NCBI GenBank assembly: GCA_009760855.2
Contig: WPIO01000203.1
Span: 248,001-312,000 of the forward strand
DNA: 64,000 nucleotides
Source of the DNA: Cristatella mucedo
Lineage: Eukaryota; Bryozoa; Phylactolaemata; Cristatellidae
Direction of reading: 5' to 3'
Part shown: in pieces, positions 12,095-22,945 of the stretch
Layout of the letters: every line of letters starts with the position of its first letter
Numbering within the stretch: the stretch's first letter is position 1
Made by a program: the position numbers and the translations under genes
Notes under the pieces: model-generated
The model's input: only the letters and a program-made list of their open reading frames with translations
Told to the model about the DNA's origin: nothing
Databases searched by the model: none

Positions 12095-13920
12095 TATTTC
12101 TATCCTTCTAGTCTATATTTCAATTGCTTCTAACGATATTTTCATGTCTTTCTCTCAATTGCTTCCACATGTATGCATTCGGCAATACTCTTGCGATTAA
12201 TGTTGCTGTCGTAGAGTCAAATTTGGAGTGCTGCTGGTTGTAGCAGTCCTTGCGGCTGCTTGGTTTACATAACACTCTAATCGATTGATCTTCATTGGCT
12301 CGCCAGTAATCTGAAAACGAAGGTAGCATAATATGCTAGGCTAAGTAATTTTTTATGCACATTTCCATGATTCACTGTGTTAAAAATCGAGTTTTCTGTG
12401 AATAACAAGGAACTTTCAGAAACAGGTGGTCAGTCTTTGTGGAAAACTGTGAGTTTGAATGCTTGTCCTAAAACGTCGATCAGAGAACTATCTGTTTCTT
12501 TCAAAAAATAGTTGGTTTAGACGTTTCTAGATTGCTTGCTAGCTTAGGTATGCCTGATGCAGCTGCTTGCGACTGTCGAGCAGCGACCACTAGACTCTCC
12601 GTGCTCTCAAAGCGTGTGACTCGCTGACTTGCAGCGACGAGCTGCCATTTACACTCGTGGCGGAGCCGAGGTGGTCCAGCTTGCTCGACGTAATCTGCGG
12701 TGCAGGACCACATTAAAAACGAGGAGCTGTCTTGATTCAGGCTACAACATACTGCCTATTGGCACTCGGGTCAGCACGACATTCTGCCTTGTGTGTGTGG
12801 ATGGGCCGTGAAGCTGTGCTTGCCGGTGAGCCTCTGAGGCAGAGCACCTATGTGCCTGCATGAGCGCCTGCAAGTGTGGTGCACGGTACTGGGTGCAGAT
12901 CTGTGGACTTTACTAAGAAGCTGCTACCACTTAGCCGCTTTAACTGGTCTGTCCTAGGCTGGTCTATCAACTGAGTGAATGCCGCCTGCTTCGTCGGCCT
13001 GTCCTCGGCCTCTGCTGACTGAAATAGCAGGCTAGCTAGAAAGACTTAAGCACTTGTCACTTTGCAAGTGTGACAGTCTTAGCTAGCTCGGCTGACCCTT
13101 TTCTCCTGTCAAGTTGTGCTAAAGATAGTGCCTGCTGATCAGGCGCTCGAGTTAAATTGGCACCTCCCTGACTCCTATTCAGAAGAGGAATAGTCAATCA
13201 GCTTCTTTTTATAGACACATCTCTCCTGTCTCCTCCTGTCGATTGGTCGGAGGTCAGTAGTATTGGTGGGCCCGGAGACTGGTTTCTCAGTCACAACTGC
13301 ATCTAAGTTCTTGCCTCCTACTTTGGCATGACCGGGTAGCCGTACTGCTGTTTGCAAAAACACTCTTATGTTCTCTTTTCAGCCGGTTCTCGGCACCGCA
13401 GCCATCGGCTTTTTGAAGATCCTTACTTTAAGCAGTAGGGCTGGCTAGGTGAAGAGCCACCACTGCTGCCAGTACCTTTGGTCGGTCCGGCGGCTCTATC
13501 GGCAGCTGCAGAAGTTATGAAGGAAGTTGAGACCGGAAGAAGGCATTCTGCAAGCAGCCTTTCGTTCCGTTCATGACCTCTGACCAGCCGCTACAATGAA
13601 CTGCTCCCCAACCCGATGCGACAGTTGGCCTCACACTGGCCCTCACGCTGGTGTCAGGCATGAATGGTGAGGGTGCTTTCTCAGGCTGTAAGAAAACCAT
13701 TTGCTTCCGGGACCTCTGTTAAGGCTGCATGGCAGCTGGCAAGTACAGGGCCCTTAGGGTAGGCGATGAAGTAGAAAAGCCAGGGCGAAATCAAGCTGGA
13801 CATGGTTGGAGAGCCAATGCTGGGAATGCTGTTAAGAAAGCCGGTTCCTGTTTCCATTCACAGAGGCTCTGCCTCTGTTTCTACCTAAAATTGGTAAAGT
13901 TTGTGCTCTTTTAGACAGTG
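12095..13920. other. Spacer with one imperfect hairpin
   Basis: No coding is supported. At about 13,031-13,088 two 'gctagcta'-bounded arms of about 25 bp can pair imperfectly around a short loop. Otherwise nothing is visible. Confidence 0.4.
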
Positions 13921-13927
13921 ATATCTT

Positions 13928-14646
13928 CTTGAAATTAGTCAATGCATTTTTTATATCCAGTCTTGACTTCTGTAACTCACTGCTACCTGGTCTACTGGCC
14001 TGTGCAATCAAGCGTTAGAGCTGTTGCCAAACAATGTGCAATCAGGAGCTCACACCTGGTGCGAGACTTTGCAGCTGGGCCTGTCTGACGTGACCATTGC
14101 AGTTGCTTCACCACAACACTTCTCGTCGACGTGCAGGGGCTCCCAGTCAAGTGACGCATTGACTTGAAGGTTTTTCACTCACTTGTAGGTTCCTTCATTA
14201 TTTTGCTCCAGCCGCACTATCTGATTAGCCCCAATAGGCTAAGCTTCGAACCACTTGCTTTTTAGTATCTAACTGTTTACTCATACTCAGTACACACCTC
14301 AGATCCTTTGGAGACTGTGCCTTTAGTTCGTATACTCCCAAAGCCTTGAAATCACTCCCGACTTTTGTCACATCTTATCATCAACATCTCCTGACTTCTC
14401 TTAATTTAAAAAGAAACTAAAAACGTATTTCTTGCGACTAAATTTAGTGAGTCCGTGTGATTGATCCTGCATTTGCTAATGCCTCCTGCCACTGTGCATG
14501 TTGCCGGTAACCAAGCATGCATGTTGACCCTGTGCATGCCACCCTAACCATGCTATTCATGTTGTTAATTCAGTTTGCTTCGGCTAACTGCTCGATTGCG
14601 CTTCATTGGCAGAAAATGTAAAAGGCCTAGAAATAGATGAACGCTT
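13928..14646 (+). mobile_element. LINE family 1 copy L5, degenerate
   Basis: Forward-strand remnant of the RT C-terminus and 3' UTR, beginning at the 'cttgacttctgtaactcactgc' region and ending after 'aggcctagaaatagatgaacg'. It is highly diverged, with many frameshifts and no microsatellite tail, so it is older than the other copies. Confidence 0.75.
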
Positions 14647-15109
14647 TATTTCAAATGCAGTATTGTTGCTATTATCATTCTTATTTGGCTCGCTGTCACG
14701 TCTGGAAATGCAGCAGCAGCACTCCCGTGAACGAATGGCAAGCTGCCATTCAATCCTTCGCAGCCGTAATGCACTTTCGAGTGATGTCGCTCTGCCCGCC
14801 CTCTGCGTGCTGTCTCCGGTGAGTAACGGCTCGGCTAATGTTGTATAACGACTTGTGGCTGGCACCATCCACTGGGTGCGGTCCTCGGCTCTCTGCTACT
14901 GATGAAAAGCAGAATCTCGTTTCCGTCATCAAGCTTCTGTAGGTGGAGTACGAAACTGATCGGATTGCCCGGCGAAATTATCGACAGCAGCTACTCGCTT
15001 TCGTAGCTAAACCTGTCATTTTCTTTTCTTTAGATAATCCCTATTCAATGGTGGACATTCCATTCCTTAAACTTTACCGGTCTGAATTAAACGGATGGGT
15101 GATTCAATG

Positions 15110-15340
15110 CTTACACTTGTGAAACTACTAAAGAACTGGGATGGTTACAAAGAGTTTCCACAGCTGACTCGAAGCTTAATATGCCTTTGGCGTTACTGCT
15201 GTAGCCAACTGATTTCATCTCAGGTGACAAAGATAAATTAATGAGCATGGCTGAGACACTAGGGCGTTCAAGGAAGTCAGGAGCATCAAAATAGCAGTTC
15301 TGGACGGTTGGACCAAAATAGGTTACAGTCGGCATCCGAA
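15110..15340 (-). mobile_element. LINE family 2 3' remnant
   Basis: The minus-strand peptide contains VQNCYFDAPDF and KSVGY, matching the C-terminal tail seen in the family 2 copies at 54 kb (LNCYFYATHYL and ETKSVGYRMR). It is degenerate and only the last 70 or so codons remain. Confidence 0.6.
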
Positions 15341-15344
15341 GATA

Positions 15345-16635
15345 TAATGGTGCGATAATTATGTATTGTGTGATAATTGAAGGAGTGAGTACCACAATAC
15401 AGGGACTGCATACCAAAACTTTCGGTCGTCGACGGCGTTTTACAGTCTCCAATAGCTTAAGTGGCTTCTAGTACATACGAGGTAGCTAGCAGATTTCATT
15501 TCACCCAGCAACGAGATCGGAAGCTGAAGTGAGCACGGGAGCAGATAACGGAACGCAGGATGAGGTAAGAGCGAGATATAGAGAGTTGGAGAAATAAAGA
15601 GAGAGAGAGAGTGTGAGTGAAATAAATGAAGTGAGACGGTGTGGCAGGCTGCGAGAAAGAGTTGGCCGAGCTTTGGAGTAAAAAGGGGAAGAAGAGGAAG
15701 GTACGGGAACCCAGGAAGAGAGGGCGGTTCAGGGACGGCGATGGAATTTGTCAGGGAATTTGAGTTCCGAGTGAGAGAGTAAGGGGAGTGGATTCATAAA
15801 AGGTTGGTGAATTGCCATGATGGTGGAAAGGTGCGGGAAGGCCGGGGCTTTGGGGAATTTGACGGTCGATCAGGTGCGTCTACTTTACTTCATTTCTCTT
15901 CGTTCCAATTATAGGTTTTTAATTTGCCCTTCCTTGAGATCTTTCTATCCCTTTAGGGATGCACCCAAGTTATCTTCCACTATTATTACTTTGGAATATT
16001 CACTCTTGAGTTAGACACCAGAAAATGACTTATTTTCTTACACGGCTTCCAATCACGAATCTACTCGTGCTCATGACATCACGATCATACTGCACTCGTT
16101 TATCTCTTCGACAAAGAGCCACTAAAAATTAGCAGCATTCGCACGAAATGCTGTGTAGAACGTTCTGGTCGACTCCCGCGATCCGTTCGTCGTTGCCGGT
16201 GAGTTGCTTTAGCATAGATTATGCTTTTTGAAGCGTTCTCTTTCTTCGGGAAGCCGCAGCGGGACGAAATGTCTGCAGAGTCGTCCCACACAACTGGAGA
16301 CGCACATTAACAACCGTTTGGCCGCGATGTGATTGACGGCTGCTACCGACGGCCGGCAGGGTGGCTTAGCCACCTCCGAAAATATATACTTGGCTGAAGA
16401 AGCCACCGAAGCTCATAGGAAGTCAATCGCACGGGGGACAGAGTCACTAGTACATAGCCGAAGCTGCTGGGAAGCGCATGATGCTGGCAACGCACAGGGA
16501 ATGCCTCATGTCGGTGAGCAGCTACAAACGGGAAGTAGCTTGACCTAGTTTTGGCGAAATCGAACGGCGAGCACGGCCGACAATTTCGCAATCAACAGTC
16601 CTCTGTGGGGAGCTTGGCTTCTTGCACCGCTGGGA
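15345..16635. other. Spacer left of the viral element
   Basis: A purine-rich stretch with GA repeats lies at about 15,530-15,790. The rest is GC-moderate host-type sequence with no recognisable gene. Base composition changes abruptly at about 16,640, where the AT-rich element begins. Confidence 0.5.
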
Positions 16636-16638
16636 GAG

Positions 16639-17658
16639 CTACGACTTTGTAAATCTAAGATTTGAATTGTAATTTGATATGCTAGTGGTTTCATATCGTC
16701 TAACTCTATAATTTAATCTAAGTTTCTTTGAAATTTCACTCGAAATTTCAGCAAGTAATTTTTGAATGCTCATTTTACGGCTTAAACACGGAACAAATAG
16801 TCTTATTTTTTACATATTAATTTTAAATGCATTCCAAAGACCATTTCCAGCAGCGTTAGCTGTTGTTCTAGATTGAATTACATTAACATTATTATCAGCA
16901 GCAGCACAACTTATCCCCGTCATAATAGCATTACAATCATTTCCATTAACCCTACTTAGTTCAAGAGTAAATTGAGTATTGTAAATAATCTTATTCGTAT
17001 CAGCACAAAATCCAGAGATTCTTGATAGTGGGAGTGAAATATTGAATTTACCAACATTATCCGCAAGAGCATTAGATAAACCTCTTCGATAAACAAATCC
17101 TATGTTTGAAGTAGTAGCTGTGGATGCATTAGGACTTAGATATGGAAATAGTTTAGTATTTTTTGTAGCAGCATTAGCAACTGTAAACATATCATCAAAT
17201 GAGCTTGCTTTATCTTTTTTCCACCCAGTCGTACCACCCTCAGTTCGACTATACTCACTAGGATAACAAAGAAGTCCCATAATTGTTGAAACAACTCCTA
17301 TATTTTGTTGCACATTTTCAACCTCTTCACCACCAAGCCTAATTCTCATTGTATTAAACATCCAAGCTCCAGCGTTGTTAACTAATCCTGCTGCAAGGTT
17401 ACGATTTGGTGGTGCATAAGCACCATTGGGGGTTGTTTGAACTAGAAACTGTCCTTCTAGTTGAATATAGCCATCTGACAAAACATAACATGTTTGAAGA
17501 CTTGGTGGAATAGTGAATGTGACAGGTTTATCAGCAGTTGTATCAGTTTCAAATCCATTATTCTGAATAATTTCCATGAACTGATAATTATCGATTTTAT
17601 AATTAGGAAATTCATGATCTTCAAGTTCAAGTATAGTGCTTGGATCTGCGCTCGTCAT
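16639..17658 (-). pseudogene. Double-jelly-roll major capsid protein, truncated
   Basis: Seen: 281 codons from ATG at 17,658 to TAA at 16,810, then an open continuation in the same frame to about 16,640, where host-like sequence starts. Motifs include VNNAGAWMFNTMRIRLGGEE, GWKKD and NISLPLSRISGF, the pattern of the first jelly roll in Polinton/adintovirus hexons. The continuation contains LFVPCLS and YNS-type strands that would fit the start of the second jelly roll (inference). The family is usually well over 400 residues, so this copy is cut off by the left breakpoint. The start is chosen because a TATATAGAG element lies just upstream, although the frame stays open further upstream to 17,800. 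It would form the main capsomer. Confidence 0.75.
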
Positions 17659-17672
17659 TCTTTCTCTATATA
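17659..17672 (-). promoter_or_regulatory. Late-type promoter motif before the capsid gene
   Basis: On the minus strand this reads TATATAGAGAAAGA, directly followed by ATG. The same TATAGA-purine pattern precedes at least six other genes of the element. Confidence 0.6.
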
Positions 17673-17796
17673 AAAAATAATTTTTTAGTTTTTGAGAATA
17701 TAATCCACGCCCAATTTTCTCTCTCACACTTCCACCATACCCATCAGGTCTTGTTCTCTCTCCAGTAGGTATAATTGATTTTATTGCTTTCTCAAC

Positions 17797-18266
17797 TTAT
17801 TTATATGTTTTTGGATCATTTTCTTTAAGAGCTTCTGAATCGTCTTCTAATTCTTTCATTTTTACTTTTCTACCTTTTTTAGTTTTTGGTTTAAGTTTCT
17901 CAAGCACTACACGTTTAATCTCTAGATCCATTTCTTTCATCTTTCTATCATAATCTTCTTCTTTTTTCGTTTCTTGATTTCATACTCTTGTTCTTTCTTT
18001 CTCCTTTCTTCTTCAAGTTTATCATCCATCTCTCTTCGTTTATTAGCGTATTCTTGATCAATCTTTTCTTTTTTAGTTTGTAATTCAGTAATTTTCCTTG
18101 CTTGATGCATTTCAATTCCTTTATTAGCAATGTTCATGCTTAGACCAGTTAATCCGGTTAAAACAGGTGTTACTTTACCTACACCATCGAGTACTTTATC
18201 TAAAACTCCAGACCCATGGTACATTCCTCTTATATTTCCATGACCAGTCCTTATATAGCTCCCCAT
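17797..18266 (-). pseudogene. Small basic coiled-coil virion protein, frameshifted
   Basis: Not assigned to a family. From ATG at 18,266 the first ~50 residues hold a glycine/hydrophobic segment (VTPVLTGLTGLSMNIANKG), followed by a highly charged K/E/R coiled coil. The frame breaks at the T6 run 17,962-17,967. Charged coiled-coil sequence resumes in the other frame and ends at TAA 17,797. The same frame then stays open into the capsid gene, so the 46 codons after the TAA may be this protein's tail or a capsid N-terminal extension. Its position next to the capsid gene suggests a minor capsid or core protein (inference). Confidence 0.5.
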
Positions 18267-18275
18267 TCCTCTATA
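18267..18275 (-). promoter_or_regulatory. Late-type promoter motif before the coiled-coil gene
   Basis: Minus strand TATAGAGGA abuts the ATG at 18,266. Confidence 0.55.
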
Positions 18276-18308
18276 CTACTTTGAAATTTCTATTGTAGCT
18301 ATAACATC

Positions 18309-19136
18309 TTATATTACATTGAGTCTATTTCCATTTTGATCTGTTAAAGTAATCACAAAACTACTCAATGATTCTATATCACCCCTTGTCGGTAGATACA
18401 TTACATTTGGAATATGCAAATCAACTTTTTCTCCTGCTGATATATCTTTTACACCAATAATATATAAAGATCTTGATTGTTCTAAAACCCCTTTTCTTTT
18501 CTCTATATAATTAAGTTCTGGATTAACTAAGTCACAATCAACACTGATCCATTCAGTGCCATTGAAATTAGAGGATTTCACTTTATTCCATGCTGTCTAT
18601 GTTCCGGCGAAGTAATGTGATTTTTCATCTTTTTTATCTTCTTCCCTTCCATCACCATAATCGTAATCACGGGCGTATGTTCCTTGTTCCTTTGTATTAA
18701 AGCCAAGGGTATCTCCAATGTTATTAATAACGCCGGGGATATCACTTGCTAGTAAAACAATGTATTCACCCACTACTTTTATAACTATTTTATCACCTTC
18801 ACCAGCAATAAAAATAATTCCAGTACTATTCCTTCTACTAGAATCATAAAGTGATCCACCACCATCTAATCCTCTATTTAATGCTGCAACAAGTCTAGTA
18901 GTATCGTAATAACCTGGAGGAATAGTAACGGAATAGTTACTAGCTGATGCAGGACTAGTTTTAAACCAAAGCATATCGTTTTCAAGAGCATCAATTTTTA
19001 CAATGCTTTTATATGTGTAAGTAAACTCTATCCTTCGTAACCCAACTTTTTCATATCCAGATTTAGGACCAAGCATTATTGATGGGCAGTTATTTTTATA
19101 GTCTATATCGGAAGCTCCTGTTAACCTAATCTTTAT
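18309..19136 (-). pseudogene. Penton-like capsid protein, paralogue A
   Basis: The frame contains TIPPGYYDTT (about residues 71-80) and IGDTLGF (about 140-146), the pairing typical of Polinton and PLV penton/minor capsid single jelly rolls. It is clearly homologous to the next gene (19,140-20,255): both share GLRR.EFTY, WISVDCDLV.PELNYIEKR and NVMYLPTR. Two breaks are visible. The expected start position carries ATA at 19,134-19,136, right after a TATAGAAA element. An in-frame TAG lies at 18,597-18,599, where the paralogue has a tyrosine codon. Conceptual length is about 275 codons. Its role would be closing capsid vertices. Confidence 0.62.
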
Positions 19137-19145
19137 TTTCTATAT
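19137..19145 (-). promoter_or_regulatory. Late-type promoter motif before penton A
   Basis: Minus strand ATATAGAAA precedes the lost start. It overlaps the TAG stop of the upstream paralogue B, so the two genes abut. Confidence 0.5.
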
Positions 19146-20255
19146 TTGTTTTAATTTTTCTATACTCTTTTCTATAATTGTTTCTCTACTTGTTTTAATT
19201 TTTTCTATACTTGTTTCCACACTATTTTCTATACTTGTTTTAATTGTTTCCATAATATTTTCTATACTTGTTTTAATTGTTTCTATACTATTTTCTATAC
19301 TTGTTTTACCTTTCCTAATAACTATTGTAGATACAACAGCTGTAATTATATTAGTCCTATTTCCATTTTGATCTGTTAATGTAAGTCTATAGCCAGCCAA
19401 TTGAGATATATCACTCCTTGTAGGTAAGTACATTACATTTGGAATATGTGAATCAACTTTTTGACCTGGAGCAATATAATCGGTGTCAATATTATATAGA
19501 GATCCTGATTGTTCTGAAAACCCTTTTCTTTTCTCTATATAATTAAGTTCTGGATCAACCAAATCGCAGTCGACGCTTATCCATTTTACACCAGTATTAT
19601 CAGGTCGAATCATTTTTTTCCATGCTTTATAAGTTCCAGCAAAATACATAGCTTTTTCTACCGCTTCATATTTTGTTCCTCCAACCATGTCGCAGTCAAA
19701 CGTTCCTTGTTCATTTGAGTTAAAACCAAGGGTGTCTCCAATACTATAGAACTCAGGTTTTTTTTCAATGAAAGAGTTGGCTCCAAGAAAAACAATGCTA
19801 TCACCAGCTACTTGCATAACTATCTTATCATCTGTATCAACAGTAAACCTTATTCCATTTCCAGCCCTTCCATTATATAGTGCTGGTGTAGGAGCGCCAG
19901 CACCGGGAGAGCCATCTGGACTAGGGGCAGGAAGCTTTTTTTTCAATGCTAAAGCTGTGTTTAAAGCAAGTGCAATCTTATTACTTTCATAAGTTCCTGA
20001 AGTCTTAGGAGTACCATTTGCTTCTTTTCCAAAATCAATTTCAATAAATTGAGGATTACCAACATCTCCAAGAGAAAACTTAAACCAAAGTCTATCATCT
20101 ACACCCCTAAAGACATTTGATATATTTCTATTTACATATGTAAACTCTACCCTTCTTAAACCTACTTCATTTTATCCAGATTTTTCTCCTAAACTAATTA
20201 GAGGACATACTGTTTTATAATCTGAAGAAGATGTGCCCGTTAATCTTATAGCCAT
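19140..20255 (-). pseudogene. Penton-like capsid protein, paralogue B, with coiled-coil tail
   Basis: About 371 codons from ATG at 20,255. It has the same core as paralogue A, including IGDTLGF near residues 172-178 and the WISVDCDLV block. An insertion of proline/glycine-rich sequence (APSPDGSPGAGAPTP) lies near residue 110. The last ~55 residues are a repetitive K-T-S-I-E-N/E-T-I coiled coil missing from A. It derives from a DNA repeat whose units contain TATAGAAAAT (19,140-19,320). One in-frame TAA sits at 20,172-20,174, codon 28, where A has tyrosine. Otherwise the frame is open. Confidence 0.62.
19143..19320. repeat. Tandem repeat containing the promoter core
   Basis: On the plus strand 'ttttctatacttg' and variants recur about seven times with intervening 'ttttaattgtttc'. 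On the coding strand each unit has a TATAGAAAAT core identical to the motif found before start codons. The repeat lies exactly between paralogues B and A and is translated as the B coiled-coil tail. Confidence 0.7.
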
Positions 20256-20265
20256 TTTCCTTATA

Positions 20266-21127
20266 TTATATTTCTATAATTTCTATAACAACAGCAATTT
20301 GTTCACCACCAAAATCTAACAACTTTAAGTTTTGATCAGTAATTTTAATAGTTATATCACTAATAACTTCAGTAGAAACATTGTGGTATTCAGGAGTATT
20401 TGGTTCATATACCATTGTATCCCATGGGTAAAAGTCAAATCCAAAACTTCTTAAAGCTTGTGTTTTGATTCCATTTATAAAACTTGTTCCAGGAGCAACT
20501 AGATTACAATTAACAAGAACAAGTTTTACATCTGCAATACTTACTTGCTCTTCTGAATAGAACTTTTTGTTTGGAGTACAAACAGTGGGTATAATATTTG
20601 GATATGACTCTAAAAACTTGCTATCCGTTGTATAAGCAGGTTTAGTAAATCCAAGCACTTTAGAAATAGATGATTTACTTGCAATAAAACTCCACCCAAC
20701 AGGCATACTAATCCATGAGTGTGCAGTACCAGTATCAACACCAACTGTAAACTTATCAGTTGTAGATCCTGTTTGAGTAATGAAATTATTAATCCTATCA
20801 ACAATACCTGTGTTTAAGTCATCACTATCAACCGTATAAACTCCTGGTTCTATAGTTACAGTTTGTTCTGAACCGCCCGCACTTCTATAAACAAAAGTAT
20901 TGTTAGAAGTAGTAATATTTTTTTATGGAATTGATTCCAACAAACTTCTTAAAACAAATTTTTAGGTTTTTGTTTCTCAATAAAATAGGAGTATTAATAT
21001 GTAGACCAAGTGGATTAGAATTTCCAATAATATTGAAAACATACCCTTCCTTACTTACTTGACTACTTTTTCTAATAACTTCAACATTCTTAAGTATGTC
21101 TTTTGCAATACCTAAAAGATCACTCAT
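20266..21127 (-). pseudogene. Penton-like capsid protein C, frameshifted
   Basis: ATG at 21,127 opens MSDLLGIAKDIL and a first part of 74 codons. The frame breaks in the T7 run 20,918-20,924 and continues in another frame to the stop at 20,266. The second part has VTIEPGVYTVDSDDLN and SSISKVLGF, the IPPG...LGF signature of Polinton/adintovirus pentons. It is more distant from A and B than those two are from each other, so it is probably the ancestral penton. It is about 285 residues long, within the usual size range. The gene lies 10 bp upstream of paralogue B. Confidence 0.65.
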
Positions 21128-21137
21128 TTTCTATATA
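21128..21137 (-). promoter_or_regulatory. Late-type promoter motif before penton C
   Basis: Minus strand TATATAGAAA directly followed by the ATG at 21,127. Confidence 0.6.
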
Positions 21138-21412
21138 TTAAATAGTAGATTATTTATTTTTGCAACGTAAGACTTTGGTGCTTTCCTAGATCTAGCTAAA
21201 TAATCTACAGCAGCGCTTATTGAATTTACAACTCCTTTATTTCCAGCAGCTAGCTCTCTCAACCATAAATCAATCTTATTAAATACTTCTTTATCACTCT
21301 TAACAAACACTGGAATAACCTTTAATCCTTCTCCTATTTTTGATCCTTGTAGTCTTGATATACAATCTAAAATACTTTGTTCTTTTTTAGATCTTTTCTC
21401 TTTTCCAATCAA
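21131..21412 (-). pseudogene. Unrecognised 93-codon viral gene, start lost
   Basis: I do not recognise a family. The product is basic, beginning with a lysine-rich segment (KEKRSKKEQSILDCISRL) and followed by mixed helices ending KINNLLFNI. No ATG is present. The first codon after a minus-strand TATAGAG element is TTG at 21,410-21,412, which suggests a substituted start. It sits between penton C and a larger basic gene in the structural cluster, so a virion or assembly role is possible. The frame itself is uninterrupted. Confidence 0.45.
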
Positions 21413-21420
21413 CTCTATAA
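21413..21420 (-). promoter_or_regulatory. Late-type promoter motif before the 93-codon gene
   Basis: Minus strand TTATAGAG lies immediately before the TTG codon, supporting this as the former start. Confidence 0.45.
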
Positions 21421-21446
21421 AGATACTCTAAATTGTCTCTCCAACA

Positions 21447-22130
21447 TTATCTTCTGTAATTCTTTTTATATCTTTTTTTCACAGCATTTTTTATTCCTCT
21501 CATAGATGATTTTTTATTAAGTTCAATTAATTCATTCTTAATAGTCAATGGGTTTTCTTCAAGTATAATTGTAGGTAAAGTATCTTCTATAGCAGTTGTA
21601 AATTGAGGTGTGTTAGGTTCTATAACACTTGCATCGGGTTCTATAACACTTACAGTTGGTAAAGCAGTTTTTCTTTTTCTTCCTCTTTTCTTTGGGATAC
21701 TTGTAGTACTTGCTTCAACTTCTTTTATAGATGCTTTATTAATCTTTGGAGTACCAGTAGATGGATTAACATTAAAACCTTCTGCCACTGTTTTTTGAGC
21801 ACCGTCAAGAATTTCTCTTATTTCTGGATTAGCTGCATGAGTCTTTGCTTGATTTATTCTGTTAATTGCTTTTTTAGGTTCACCATATTTAATATCAGCA
21901 ATTGCTTTTTCCAAAACTAAAGAAACATCTTGGGGTTCTTTAGGTTTAGGTTGTATCGCCTTTTCAATTAGTTTATTAGTCTCCATTTGTATTGCAAGTT
22001 TAGGTCTCATTACTCTAAGTTTATTAAAATCAACACCACCTGAATCATTTTTTGAATGCTCTAAAGCACGTTCATTTATTTTATGTTCTATCTGATCTCT
22101 AGCGGCAATCTCAGCTTCTATTCTTGCCAT
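21447..22130 (-). CDS. Basic alpha-helical viral protein, unassigned
   Basis: 227 residues, uninterrupted, with ATG at 22,130. Residues 1-100 are charged and helical. A middle part contains PKKRGRKRKT, resembling a nuclear-localisation or AT-hook-like basic patch. The C-terminus is strongly basic (KNAVKKRYKKNYRR). These features would suit a DNA-condensing core or scaffold protein, but no family is recognised. It directly follows a TAA at 22,131 in the same frame as a 47-codon upstream frame, so the true gene may begin at 22,274. Confidence 0.55.
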   Translation of the reverse strand: MARIEAEIAARDQIEHKINERALEHSKNDSGGVDFNKLRVMRPKLAIQMETNKLIEKAIQPKPKEPQDVSLVLEKAIADIKYGEPKKAINRINQAKTHAANPEIREILDGAQKTVAEGFNVNPSTGTPKINKASIKEVEASTTSIPKKRGRKRKTALPTVSVIEPDASVIEPNTPQFTTAIEDTLPTIILEENPLTIKNELIELNKKSSMRGIKNAVKKRYKKNYRR

Positions 22131-22274
22131 TTATTGACCGTTCTTAAGTATGGTTGCAACATTTAACTTGTCCAAACTACTATATAAGTTTTCTAAATCA
22201 AGAGCTTCTTGAACACCTAATTCGTATTTTCTATTTTTATTTTGAAACAACTTTCCTTTAATCGTTCCTTTCAT
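22131..22274 (-). CDS. Small 47-residue frame upstream of the basic protein
   Basis: ATG at 22,274 opens MKGTIKGKLFQNKNRKYELG and ends in TAA at 22,131, directly abutting the next ATG (TAAATG). Both are in the same frame. It may be a separate small protein or the N-terminus of the downstream basic protein separated by a stop mutation. No TATAGA element precedes the downstream ATG, which slightly favours one gene. Confidence 0.4.
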   Translation of the reverse strand: MKGTIKGKLFQNKNRKYELGVQEALDLENLYSSLDKLNVATILKNGQ

Positions 22275-22295
22275 ATTAACTATTGAAAATAGTTA

Positions 22296-22945
22296 TTAGT
22301 TGTTTTCCTTCTCCATCAACAGACCAAAATCTTCCTTTTTTTCAGTCTTAGTTAGATCAATAACACAATAAGCAAATTCTTCCCTTGTTCAAGAATCAAC
22401 CCAATCTTTAAATTGCTTTACATCTATATCACCAACATATGAACGACGTATATATTCTATATCGTTATTGTTTTGTTTGAATATTATTACAAAGTTTACA
22501 TTGTTTCTTATAGTTCTTTTAGGAACATTTGTAAATCCTTGAGAAAGATAAAATATATTCATTTTTTATGTCTTCCTCTAGTAAAATAATCTGATATAGT
22601 ACTTTGATCTTCATTTATAACATCATCTAACACAACAACATTTCTACATTTCTTATATGAATCAACATCTGGCATTTCATCTACTCCACCAACCCAAACA
22701 AATGCAGGGCTCTCTTTTGTCATACTTATAAATCCTCAATACATTGGTTGATCTAAACCTATTGCAATAATAGTACAAGCATCATACTTTAATTTTAATG
22801 AAAATATCCAATTCATTATTAATTGTGTCTTACCACACCCACTAGGACCTAAAACTAACGCTCTAATAGGTATTTTAGGTAATGGATCTTCATGACTTGT
22901 AGCAGTATCCAGTCCAAAGTCATAAGGTTTAACTTTTAAAGACAT
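22296..22945 (-). pseudogene. A32/FtsK-HerA-type genome packaging ATPase
   Basis: ATG at 22,945. Walker A is GPSGCGKT at residues 33-40. Walker B is VVVLDD near residues 103-108. These are followed by DYFTRGRH and, after a frame change, FYLSQGFTNVPKRTIRNN, a block characteristic of A32-like packaging ATPases in Polintons, virophages and NCLDVs. The role is ATP-driven packaging of DNA into the capsid. Breaks: TGA at 22,736-22,738, a frame change at the T6 run 22,562-22,567, and TGA at 22,389-22,391. The conceptual length of about 215 residues fits the family. It is divergent from the zinc-ribbon gene across a 25-34-bp AT-rich spacer. Confidence 0.9.
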
